A stretch of DNA of 64,000 bases from JAPLDB01 sp038230515 (GTDB lineage Bacteria > Bacteroidota > Bacteroidia > AKYH767-A > 2013-40CM-41-45), in the NCBI GenBank assembly GCA_038230515.1, contig JBBRND010000012.1, positions 53,003-117,002 on the forward strand, in the 5' to 3' direction. A model generated the notes under the pieces. It searched no databases. It saw only the letters and a list, made by a program, of their open reading frames with translations, and was not told where the DNA came from. Each line of letters begins with the position of its first letter. The stretch's first letter is position 1. The translations under genes and the position numbers were made by a program. Shown one piece after another: positions 7,725-14,979 of the stretch.

Positions 7725-9245
7725 ATGTTCGAACAAACTTTTAAAAACATTGATGACATCCTCTGGAAAGAAGCCGGGTGCAGCAATGAACTGGATTATG
7801 TGGAGCAAACCTCGTGGATTATCTTCCTGAAATATCTTGCTGATTTAGAAAATGAGCGCAAAACAAAAGCCGAGCTTTCCGGCAAAACGTATGAGCCGCT
7901 TATTAAAAAAGAATTTCAGTGGAATGTGTGGGCTGCGCCTAAAAAAAAGAAAGCCGGAGCAGTGAGCGAAGTCGAACTGGATCATCACAAAGCATTGACA
8001 GGAGATGACCTTAAAGATTTTGTTGACGGTAAATTATTTCCTTACCTGAAAAAATTTAAAGCTGATGCTGAACATGCCGACACCATCGAATATAAAATTG
8101 GAGAAATTTTTAGTGAACTGAAAAACAGAATACAGAGCGGATATAACCTGCGCGAGATTATTAACCTGGTAGATGAACTGCGCTTTAATACAAGTGCCGA
8201 AAAGCATGAGATGAGCCATTTGTATGAGGCGAAAATTCAGAACATGGGCAATGCCGGCCGCAACGGTGGCGAATACTACACGCCACGTGCGCTCATCAGA
8301 ACCATTGTAAAAGTAGTAGCACCGGAAGTTGGCGAAACCGTTTACGATGGCGCTGTCGGATCTGCAGGGTTCCTCTGCGAGTCGTTTGAGTTTATGAAGA
8401 CCTCACCCCGACCCTCTCCTAAAGGCGAGGGAGTAACTACGCTCACTACGAGCGATATGAAAACATTGCAGACAAAAACTTTTTACGGTAAAGAAAAAAA
8501 ATCGCTTGCTTACATCATTGGTATTATGAACATGATATTGCATGGTGTGGAAGCGCCCAATATTATTCATACCAATACGCTGAGTGAAAACCTTGCCGAC
8601 ATACAGGACAAAGACCGTTATGATGTAGTGCTTGCCAATCCTCCCTTTGGCGGAAAAGAAAGAGCCGAAGTGCAGCAAAACTTCCCGATTAAAACAGGCG
8701 AAACCGCTTCTCTCTTTTTGCAGCACTTTATTAAAATATTAAAGGCAGGAGGCAAAGCAGGTGTAGTAATTAAAAATACTTTTTTAAGCAACACCGATAA
8801 TGCCTCCGTTAGTTTGCGCAAACTGTTATTGGAAAACTGCAACCTGCATACCGTACTCGATTTGCCGGGCGGAACGTTTACCGGTGCAGGAGTAAAAACC
8901 GTAGTGTTGTTTTTTGAAAAAGGAACACCCACAAAAAAAGTTTGGTACTACCAGTTAAACCTCGACCGCAACCTCGGCAAAACAAATGCACTTAATGAAA
9001 ACGATTTGGCTGATTTTGTAAAACTTCAAGCTTCGAGAGCCTCAGCTTCCAGCGGACCTGAAACTCCCAATAGTTGGAATGTAGATGTCAGGTCACTGAG
9101 CGGAGTCGAAGTGGACTTAAGCGCCAAAAACCCAAACAAAAAACAAGAAGCTGCTTTGCGCCAACCGCAGGAAATTTTAGAGGAAATGAAAACCCTTGAT
9201 GAAGAGAGTGCAGATATTTTAAACTCTATTTTGGAATTGATATGA
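7725..9245 (+). CDS. hsdM: Type I restriction-modification system, methyltransferase subunit HsdM
   Basis: N6-adenine methyltransferase subunit of a type I system; with HsdS it forms the modification enzyme, with HsdR the restriction complex. The N-terminal helical domain is followed by GEYYTPRALIRTIVK (about residue 185), SAM-binding motif I as YDGAVGSAGFL near 206, and catalytic motif IV NPPFGG near 304. The 506-residue length is normal. Two short segments look inserted: TSPRPSPKGEG after motif I and RSLSGVEVD near residue 460, both encoded by REP-like DNA (see repeats). Both keep the frame, so the enzyme may still work. The stop overlaps the hsdS start by four bases. Confidence 0.93.
   Translation: MFEQTFKNIDDILWKEAGCSNELDYVEQTSWIIFLKYLADLENERKTKAELSGKTYEPLIKKEFQWNVWAAPKKKKAGAVSEVELDHHKALTGDDLKDFVDGKLFPYLKKFKADAEHADTIEYKIGEIFSELKNRIQSGYNLREIINLVDELRFNTSAEKHEMSHLYEAKIQNMGNAGRNGGEYYTPRALIRTIVKVVAPEVGETVYDGAVGSAGFLCESFEFMKTSPRPSPKGEGVTTLTTSDMKTLQTKTFYGKEKKSLAYIIGIMNMILHGVEAPNIIHTNTLSENLADIQDKDRYDVVLANPPFGGKERAEVQQNFPIKTGETASLFLQHFIKILKAGGKAGVVIKNTFLSNTDNASVSLRKLLLENCNLHTVLDLPGGTFTGAGVKTVVLFFEKGTPTKKVWYYQLNLDRNLGKTNALNENDLADFVKLQASRASASSGPETPNSWNVDVRSLSGVEVDLSAKNPNKKQEAALRQPQEILEEMKTLDEESADILNSILELI
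8401..8432 (+). repeat. REP-like insertion inside hsdM (PSPKGEG type)
   Basis: The DNA reads cctcaccccgaccctctcct followed by aaaggcgagggag; stem ccctctcc (8412-8419) pairs with ggcgaggg (8424-8431), with one T-G wobble. This is a repeat type I know as dispersed through many Bacteroidota genomes, translated here as SPRPSPKGEG. It sits in the loop after SAM motif I and keeps the reading frame. Confidence 0.7.
9094..9113 (+). repeat. REP-like insertion near the 3' end of hsdM
   Basis: The 20-mer cactgagcggagtcgaagtg is one of the dispersed 'ctgagc..gtcgaa' short repeats of Bacteroidota. It is translated in frame as part of RSLSGVEVD, in the variable C-terminal region of HsdM. Confidence 0.6.
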
Positions 9246-10435
9246 ACGTTCGACAAGCTCAGTTACCAGAGGGTTGGGAAATAAAAAAATTAGGAGAGGT
9301 TTGTTTAGTAATCGCTGGACAATCACCGGAAGGAAAATTTTATAATAAACAAGGAAAGGGTTTGGCTTTTTATCAAGGAAAAAAAAAATTTGGTGAAAAG
9401 TATATTGGTGAACCAACAACATGGACAACAGATATTACAAAGGAAGCCATCAAGGATGATATTCTTATGTCTGTTAGAGCACCAGTAGGCCCCATTAATT
9501 ATTCAACTGAAAAAATTTGTATAGGTCGTGGGCTTGCTGCAATAAGAGCGAGTGAAAAAGTTGACAAAGAATTTGTTTTCAATTTTCTTTTAAAACATGA
9601 GAGTGAAATTGTTGGAAATACTGGTGCAGTTTTTAATTCGATAAACAAGGCCCAAATTGAAGCTATCGAAATCCCCGTTCCCCCACTCCCCGAACAACAA
9701 CGCATAGTATCCATATTAGATGAAGCATTTGCCGCCATAGCCAAAGCAAAAGCCAATGCCGAGCGGTGCCTGAGCTTGTCGAAGGCACTTTTTGAGAGTT
9801 ATTTGCAAGGGGTGTTTGAGAATAAAGGTGAGGGTTGGGAGGAGAAGAGTTTGAGTGAGGTTTGTGAATTTACACAAGGAATACAACGTGATGTCAAATT
9901 GCAAAGTGAATCTCAGGGTAAAAAACAAGTTAGATTTCTTAGAATAGTTGACTTTACACAAGGAAATGAACCACCAAGATATATTGATAATCCTGGTGAT
10001 AAATATATTCTTAATCAAGATGATGTTTCACTTGTTCGATATGGAGCATCAACAGGTTTTGTTTGTAGAGGTTTAGACGGTGCATTGGCAAATAATTTAT
10101 TTAGAGTTATTCCTAAATCACTAAAAGAAGTATCTAACGATTTTCTTTTTGTTTTTTTGAAATCGCCAACTTTTCAAAATGTAATTAGGGCAAGTATGAA
10201 TGGTGCCGCAATGCCTGCAATTAGCTTTGGAATGATAAAAGAAATACCCTTTCCAGTTATTTCAATAAAAGAACAACAAACCATCGTCCAAAAACTCGAT
10301 GCCCTATCAACCGAAACAAAAAAATTAGAAACCATCTATGAAAAGAAAATAGAAGATTTGGAGGAGTTGAAAAAAAGTGTGTTGCAGAAAGCGTTTAGCG
10401 GAGAGTTAAAAACCAATAAACCCGTAGGCGTATGA
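9242..10435 (+). CDS. hsdS: Type I restriction-modification system, specificity subunit HsdS
   Basis: Sequence-recognition subunit with two target recognition domains. The first half ends with the conserved helix region VPPLPEQQRIVSILDEAFAA (about residues 140-162), the second with IKEQQTIVQKLDALSTETKKLE and the closing coiled coil LEELKKSVLQKAFSGEL. TRD1 (about 10-135) and TRD2 (about 200-340) start with the typical GWEIKKLGEV and GWEEKSLSEV. The 397-residue length fits. ATG overlaps the hsdM stop (ATGA), giving translational coupling. Two short REP-like segments are translated within it: one directly after the start codon and one in the spacer between the half-subunits. The recognised DNA sequence cannot be predicted. 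Confidence 0.92.
   Translation: MNVRQAQLPEGWEIKKLGEVCLVIAGQSPEGKFYNKQGKGLAFYQGKKKFGEKYIGEPTTWTTDITKEAIKDDILMSVRAPVGPINYSTEKICIGRGLAAIRASEKVDKEFVFNFLLKHESEIVGNTGAVFNSINKAQIEAIEIPVPPLPEQQRIVSILDEAFAAIAKAKANAERCLSLSKALFESYLQGVFENKGEGWEEKSLSEVCEFTQGIQRDVKLQSESQGKKQVRFLRIVDFTQGNEPPRYIDNPGDKYILNQDDVSLVRYGASTGFVCRGLDGALANNLFRVIPKSLKEVSNDFLFVFLKSPTFQNVIRASMNGAAMPAISFGMIKEIPFPVISIKEQQTIVQKLDALSTETKKLETIYEKKIEDLEELKKSVLQKAFSGELKTNKPVGV
9248..9262 (+). repeat. REP-like segment at the start of hsdS
   Basis: The 15-mer gttcgacaagctcag immediately follows the hsdS ATG and encodes VRQAQ. It is half of the dispersed palindromic family whose other half, ctgagcttgtcgaa, occurs in inverted orientation at 9771-9784 of the same gene. 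Confidence 0.6.
9766..9788 (+). repeat. REP-like segment in the central spacer of hsdS
   Basis: A 23-bp segment beginning gtgcc and ending ggcac (complementary ends) around tgagcttgtcgaa. It encodes CLSLSKA within the long spacer helix that separates the two recognition domains, a place where length changes can alter the gap in the recognised site. Confidence 0.65.
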
Positions 10436-10450
10436 ATAACATGATGAGGA

Positions 10451-10544
10451 GCGTGACCACCTCGCTAATGTATTTCGCGAGGGGCGTGACCACCTCGCTA
10501 ATGTATTTCGCGAGGGGCGTAACCACCTCGCTAATGTATTTCGC
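10451..10544 (+). repeat. Three tandem 33-bp REP-like units
   Basis: Units start at 10451, 10484 and 10517 with exact 33-base period; the first two are identical, the third has one base change (gcgtaacc) and ends early. Each unit contains the hairpin cctcgc - taatgtattt - gcgagg. A frame through the repeats encodes a repetitive MYFARGVTTSL peptide, which I regard as accidental rather than a gene. Confidence 0.85.
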
Positions 10545-10592
10545 CCATGCAGGGCTTGATGGTGGAAGTCCCGAAGGGGCGGAATCTTCTAA

Positions 10593-10612
10593 CGATGGGT
10601 TTCAGCCCATCG
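10593..10612 (+). repeat. REP palindrome upstream of the transposase
   Basis: Perfect 7-bp stem in cgatgggtttcagcccatcg. The same cgatggg / cccatcg stem recurs twice downstream of the transposase (11231-11249 and 11264-11282), so the transposase gene is flanked by copies of the same REP, as expected for REP-associated transposases. Confidence 0.8.
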
Positions 10613-10659
10613 GGAAAAGCGATATGTATAAAGCCCTGTAAGGGCGTAATGAAATAAAC

Positions 10660-11112
10660 ATGGGACAGTCACTCGTAAAAAACTACGTCCACCTGGTGTT
10701 CAGCACAAAACATCGCCAGCCGTTCATTCGTCCACCTGTAGAAACCGAACTGCACAGTTACCTGGGAGGTATCTGTAAAAACTTAGAATGCCAGCCCATA
10801 AAAGTTGGAGGATATACCGACCACGTGCACATCCTCTGCATGCTCTCAAAAAAAATAGCGCTGATGAAATTATTAGAAGAAGTAAAATCACATTCATCAA
10901 AATGGATAAAGACAAAAGGCGATGACTATAAAAATTTTTATTGGCAGGATGGTTATGGTGCATTCTCTGTAAACCCTGCCGAAGTTGATGCAGTGATTAA
11001 CTACATCGCAAATCAGCATGACCATCATAACAAAAAAACATTTCAGGATGAATACCGTGCATTCCTGAAAAAATACGAAATGGAATACGATGAAAAATAT
11101 GTGTGGGATTAA
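10660..11112 (+). CDS. REP-associated tyrosine (Y1/IS200-like) transposase, RAYT type
   Basis: Single-strand HUH transposase of 150 residues. The HUH motif is HVHIL (about residues 49-53) and the catalytic tyrosine is most likely in VINYIANQHDHH near residue 107-118. The opening VKNYVHLVFSTKHRQPFI is characteristic of the Bacteroidota IS200-like/RAYT group. The gene has no left and right IS ends of its own but is surrounded by REP palindromes of the cgatggg / cccatcg and ccct / aggg types. These enzymes are known to bind and cleave their cognate REP hairpins. The cassette (about 10440-11290) is inserted exactly between hsdS and hsdR, separating hsdR from hsdS translation. The gene appears intact. 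Confidence 0.9.
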   Translation: MGQSLVKNYVHLVFSTKHRQPFIRPPVETELHSYLGGICKNLECQPIKVGGYTDHVHILCMLSKKIALMKLLEEVKSHSSKWIKTKGDDYKNFYWQDGYGAFSVNPAEVDAVINYIANQHDHHNKKTFQDEYRAFLKKYEMEYDEKYVWD

Positions 11113-11120
11113 AATGCTCT

Positions 11121-11282
11121 CGCCCCTTCAGGGCTTTAATTTGATTTGTGGTAATATTACACAGGGCGATGCCCTGTGCAAATGATTAATGCCCTTTCAG
11201 GGCGAGCCCCAGAGGGGCGTTATCTGATAACGATGGGAATAGCCCATCGAAGTTATGTGTTAACGATGGGTATAGCCCATCG
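11121..11282 (+). repeat. Cluster of REP palindromes downstream of the transposase
   Basis: Contains gccccttcagggc (11122-11134), the perfect palindrome acagggcgatgccctgt (11161-11177), a further ccctttcaggg hairpin, cgatgggaatagcccatcg (11231-11249) and cgatgggtatagcccatcg (11264-11282). The last copy ends 14 bases before the hsdR start, so the hsdR ribosome-binding region lies in or next to repeat DNA. Confidence 0.85.
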
Positions 11283-11296
11283 AAAAAAAACATAGA

Positions 11297-13993
11297 ATGA
11301 ATGAAGCAGAAACACGAGCAGAACTGATAGACCCCAAGCTGAAAGAAAACGGCTGGGATGGCAAAGCCAATGCAGATGTAAAAGTGCATCGCGAGTATTC
11401 AATTACGGCAGGTAAAATAAAGGCAACAGGCGGTAGAGCCAAGGCGTTGATAGCGGATTACGTACTCTCTTACAAAGGGCGCAAGCTTGCCGTTGTAGAA
11501 GCAAAGAGTGATGAGCTCGAAGTGAGTGAAGGAGTAGCACAGGCAAAAGATTATGCTGAGAAATTAAAACTGGATGATGCTTACGCTGCCAATGGCAAAG
11601 AGATTTATCACATTGATATGGATTCAGCCCGGGAAGGGTTGACTGAAAAATTTCATTCACCTGATCAGCTTTGGAGTAAAGCGTTTCCTGTAAAAAATCA
11701 GTGGCAGGATAATTTTGATGCAGTGCCTTATGAAGACAAAGGCGGAAGCATGGGCGGCAGATTCTACCAGGACATTGCTGTAGAAAAAACACTGGATGCC
11801 ATTGCTGCAAAAAAGAACAGGATACTTCTGACTCTTGCAACCGGAACAGGAAAAACATTTATCGCTTTTCAGATCGCATGGAAATTATTTCACACACGAT
11901 GGAATCTTAAATACGATGGCAGCCGCAGACCTCGCATTTTATTTTTAGCAGACCGTAATATTTTAGCTGACCAGGCATACAATGCCTTCTCTGCTTTTCC
12001 TGAAGATGCGCTGGTGCGCATCAGTCCAAAAGAAATAAGAAAGAAAGGAAGCGTGCCTACCAACGGCAGCATCTTCTTTACCATCTTTCAAACTTTTATG
12101 AGTGGGGGTTCGACATGCTCACCCACCGCCAAAGAAGTTGAAGGTGAGAAATTTGAGGATATAGAAATTTCAGAACAGGCGAAGGGGTACATGTACATAC
12201 TGCATTGTGCTGATGGTAGTTTTTATATAGGTAGCACTAAGGACTTAGCTTTTAGGCTTGAACAACACAAAAATGGCGAGGGTGCTGAATACACAAAATT
12301 GCATTTACCAGTTAAGTTGATTTACTATGAAACTTTTGACAGAATAGACTTTGCTTTTAATAGAGAAAAACAAGTGCAAAGATGGAGTAGAGCAAAGAAA
12401 ATTGCTCTTATAAAAGGAGATACTGCACAGCTTAAGGAACTGTCGAAAAACAGGCAAAGCAAATCAAATGATGCACAAAAGTTTGGTGAGCCTGCCGAAC
12501 CATACTTTGGCGAATATCCATCTGACTATTTTGACTTCATCATCATTGACGAGTGTCATCGCGGAGGCGCGAATGATGAAAGCACATGGAGAGAAATATT
12601 AAAATATTTTTCGCCAGCCGTGCAGATTGGTTTAACTGCCACTCCAAAAAGAAAAGTAAACGTTGACACCTATAAATATTTCGGTGAGCCGGTATTTATC
12701 TATTCGCTAAAAGAAGGAATCAACGATGGTTTCTTAACTCCCTTTAAAGTAAAACGCATCACTACTTCGCTTGATACTTATACTTACCAGCAGGACGACA
12801 ACATTGTGGAAGGCGATATTGACAAAGAGAAAACGTATGTAGAAAGTGACTTCAATAAAATCATTGAGATAAAAGCCCGCGAAGCAAAGCGCGTAAAAAT
12901 CCTGATGGATTTAATTAATCAAAATGAAAAGACATTGGTGTTTTGTGCCACGCAGGAACATGCAGCAGCGGTAAGGGATTTAATTAATCAATTAAAGAAA
13001 AGTAAGGAGACACATTATTGTGTGCGTGTTACAGCAAACGATGGAGAACTGGGTGAAGAGTATTTGCGGCAGTTCCAGGATAACGAAAGAAGCATACCGA
13101 CCATACTTACCACATCGCGCAAACTAAGCACGGGTGTAGATGCACGTAACATCCGCAACATTGTTTTGATGCGCCCGATCAATGACATTGTAGAATTCAA
13201 ACAGATTATCGGAAGAGGTACGCGTTTATTCGATAACAAAAACTTTTTTACCATTTATGATTTTGTAAACGCAAGCGAGCGTTTCAAAGACCCTGAATGG
13301 GATGGAGAACCGGAAGGACCGATTGAAATTGATCCTGTGCCTGAACCGGAAAGAACAGAAACAGAAAACGAGCCCGGTCAGGTTAATGAGCCGGAACCAA
13401 AAATAAAAATAAGAGTGAAGCTGGCTGACGGCAAGGAAAGCGAAATACTGCATTCAGTTACTTCCATATTTATTGGAGCAAATGGTCAGGCAATGTCCGT
13501 TCAGGAATTTCTGAACAGTTTGTATGGTAAACTCCCTGAATTATTTAAGAGTGAAGATGAGTTGCGAAAAATCTGGTCGAACCCGATCACCCGCAAAACA
13601 CTTTTGCAGCAGCTGGATGAAGCAGGTTTTGGAAAAGATGAATTGACTACACTTCAAAAAATAATTGATGCTGAGCAAAGCGATTTGTTCGATGTACTGG
13701 AATTTATTTCTTACTCGGTAAAGCCTATCACACGCGAAACAAGAGTTGCCACAGCACAGCAAAATATTTTTGCAATGCTTAACAGCAATCAAAAAGAGTT
13801 TCTTGAATTCGTGCTCACCAAATACATTGAAACAGGAGTGGAAGAACTTGACCAGGAAAAGTTGCCATCACTACTCGAATTAAAATATCATGCAGTAAGT
13901 GATGCCGCAGAAAAACTAGGAGGAGTAGCAAAGATCAGGGAACTGTTTATTGAATTTCAAAAGCATTTGTACCAGCAGCAGCTCGTTGCGTAA
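11297..13993 (+). CDS. hsdR: Type I restriction endonuclease subunit HsdR with nested GIY-YIG domain
   Basis: Motor and nuclease subunit of the type I system (EcoEI/EcoAI-like). The N-terminal PD-(D/E)xK nuclease is seen as ADYVLSYKGRKLAVVEAKSDE (residues about 53-73). Helicase domain: Walker A ATGTGKT near 180, Walker B IIIDECHRGG near 418, LTATPKRK near 448, motif VI QIIGRGTRL near 636. The C-terminal 200 residues match the EcoEI_R_C type. Between motifs Ia and II, residues about 271-401 are not HsdR: they contain a complete GIY-YIG nuclease domain (about 297-381). The surrounding FFTIFQTFMSG and YFGEYPSDYFDFIIIDECH read as uninterrupted family sequence, so the insertion is clean and in frame. 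Whether the enzyme remains active is unknown. Confidence 0.92.
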   Translation: MNEAETRAELIDPKLKENGWDGKANADVKVHREYSITAGKIKATGGRAKALIADYVLSYKGRKLAVVEAKSDELEVSEGVAQAKDYAEKLKLDDAYAANGKEIYHIDMDSAREGLTEKFHSPDQLWSKAFPVKNQWQDNFDAVPYEDKGGSMGGRFYQDIAVEKTLDAIAAKKNRILLTLATGTGKTFIAFQIAWKLFHTRWNLKYDGSRRPRILFLADRNILADQAYNAFSAFPEDALVRISPKEIRKKGSVPTNGSIFFTIFQTFMSGGSTCSPTAKEVEGEKFEDIEISEQAKGYMYILHCADGSFYIGSTKDLAFRLEQHKNGEGAEYTKLHLPVKLIYYETFDRIDFAFNREKQVQRWSRAKKIALIKGDTAQLKELSKNRQSKSNDAQKFGEPAEPYFGEYPSDYFDFIIIDECHRGGANDESTWREILKYFSPAVQIGLTATPKRKVNVDTYKYFGEPVFIYSLKEGINDGFLTPFKVKRITTSLDTYTYQQDDNIVEGDIDKEKTYVESDFNKIIEIKAREAKRVKILMDLINQNEKTLVFCATQEHAAAVRDLINQLKKSKETHYCVRVTANDGELGEEYLRQFQDNERSIPTILTTSRKLSTGVDARNIRNIVLMRPINDIVEFKQIIGRGTRLFDNKNFFTIYDFVNASERFKDPEWDGEPEGPIEIDPVPEPERTETENEPGQVNEPEPKIKIRVKLADGKESEILHSVTSIFIGANGQAMSVQEFLNSLYGKLPELFKSEDELRKIWSNPITRKTLLQQLDEAGFGKDELTTLQKIIDAEQSDLFDVLEFISYSVKPITRETRVATAQQNIFAMLNSNQKEFLEFVLTKYIETGVEELDQEKLPSLLELKYHAVSDAAEKLGGVAKIRELFIEFQKHLYQQQLVA
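12107..12501 (+). mobile_element. GIY-YIG nuclease element with imperfect terminal inverted repeats, inserted in hsdR
   Basis: The ends are ggttcgacatgctcacc (12107-12123) and ggtgagcctgccgaacc (12485-12501), inverted copies that match at 15 of 17 positions. Both belong to the dispersed ttcgRcaKgctcacc repeat type known from Bacteroidota. Inside is a GIY-YIG domain of the small UvrC/YhbQ-like class: YMYIL, FYIGSTKDL, the conserved Arg in LAFRLEQH, and the metal-binding Glu in NREKQVQRW. All catalytic residues are present. The whole 395 bp is open in the hsdR frame and adds about 131 residues. An internal ATG at 12191, preceded by gaagggg, could allow separate translation. Mobility is inferred from the terminal repeats; the family association of such nucleases with these repeats needs a search. 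Confidence 0.8.
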
Positions 13994-13994
13994 T

Positions 13995-14040
13995 TTTAGT
14001 ATCAGTATCAAAACCCCGGTAAAAAGATGATACTGATACC
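13995..14040 (-). repeat. Right copy of 46-bp island-flanking inverted repeat
   Basis: Exact reverse complement of 2459-2504, starting one base after the hsdR stop codon. Arms are the same 12-bp gtatcagtatca / tgatactgatac hairpin. It marks the right limit of the accessory island, 22 bases before the terminator of the type IX secretion operon. Confidence 0.85.
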
Positions 14041-14061
14041 AAAATAAAAAACGTTTCAAAA

Positions 14062-14095
14062 CAAAACAGACCATGTTTCCATGGCCTGTTTTTTG
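14062..14095. terminator. Terminator of the gldKLMN operon
   Basis: Stem aacagaccatg (14065-14075) / catggcctgtt (14080-14090) with one mismatch and a 4-base loop, flanked by A-rich and T-rich runs. On the minus strand it follows the gldN stop by about 24 bases; on the plus strand it could also stop read-through from hsdR. Confidence 0.75.
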
Positions 14096-14118
14096 AAATC
14101 TAAATATTCTTGAGAGGG

Positions 14119-14961
14119 CTAATATTCCCACATGTCATGCTCAAGAAGCATGATGTCATTTTTTACACGCTCTGCCTCAAACAGAGTTTGTATGCCTTCC
14201 TTGTAATCGGCAATTCTTCGGTTGTACACATTCGCCTCTTTAATAATGTAGCTGTTAAACATCCGCTTCTGAAAAATATCTTCAAATGTTCTTCGCTCGG
14301 CATCATTCTGCCGGTTAAAACTTTCTGCACTGCCCAGCAGCTTGCGGCATTCAGGATAATAGAACCAGCATAGCGCCAGCATCTGGTTACCTTCCCGCCT
14401 GTTTCCTGCTTCATCTTTTGCGTAAACCATCGGGGCTATCCCGATAATGCGCACTTCCATCACGCTGCGCTGCTTATCAAAATACCATTCTTCCTTAATG
14501 CGATATGATACTACATCATCACGATTAAATTCTTTGGTTATCAAAGTATCATATTCATCGTAAGGAGGATCGGGTCTCATCAATTTCTGTGTGTCCGATT
14601 TAGCTCCCCCCTGCGTCTCAATCTCCTTCATTGTAATCGGCAGGGTAAACTCATCATCTGTGAAATTGTAAGCAGTGAGCGTACCTTCTTTAGTAGCATC
14701 CATCAGCACATCAATCATACTCTTGCGGTCGCGAGTAGAACCTGTTGCCGGATACTTCAGCGGCAGATTTATTTTTTCATTCAAATCAATAACACGCCAT
14801 ATTTTCTTGCTCCACATCACATCTGCTTCTCTTAGATAAGGGTAGTTAAGCGGAGTGCGGGTTTGGGTATGCTCCTTCACATACACCCCGTCAAGCACGT
14901 TCTGTGCAAAACCGGTAGCAGTGCTTAGCATCACAATTAGAAGAATGAATCTGGCTTTCAT
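14119..14961 (-). CDS. gldN: Type IX secretion system / gliding protein GldN (PorN)
   Basis: Periplasmic component that forms, with the lipoprotein GldK, the large ring of the type IX secretion machine under the outer membrane. The 280-residue protein has a signal peptide (MKARFILLIVMLSTATGFAQ). The family blocks are present: MWSKKIWRVIDLNEKINLPL near residue 50, DEFTLPITMKE near 105, and the C-terminal DIFQKRMFNSYIIKEANVYN. Last gene of the leftward operon, 18 bases after gldM. Confidence 0.93.
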   Translation of the reverse strand: MKARFILLIVMLSTATGFAQNVLDGVYVKEHTQTRTPLNYPYLREADVMWSKKIWRVIDLNEKINLPLKYPATGSTRDRKSMIDVLMDATKEGTLTAYNFTDDEFTLPITMKEIETQGGAKSDTQKLMRPDPPYDEYDTLITKEFNRDDVVSYRIKEEWYFDKQRSVMEVRIIGIAPMVYAKDEAGNRREGNQMLALCWFYYPECRKLLGSAESFNRQNDAERRTFEDIFQKRMFNSYIIKEANVYNRRIADYKEGIQTLFEAERVKNDIMLLEHDMWEY

Positions 14962-14979
14962 TTTATTTAGAGAATTTAG

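Noticed and set aside
10432..10641. Open frame encoding repeated MYFARGVTTSL peptide after hsdS
   Set aside because: It is produced by the 33-bp tandem repeat and REP DNA; the peptide is a by-product of repeat length being a multiple of three.
12107..12501. Intein in HsdR
   Set aside because: No Cys/Ser start or His-Asn splice end at the boundaries; the insert is only a GIY-YIG domain with terminal repeats.
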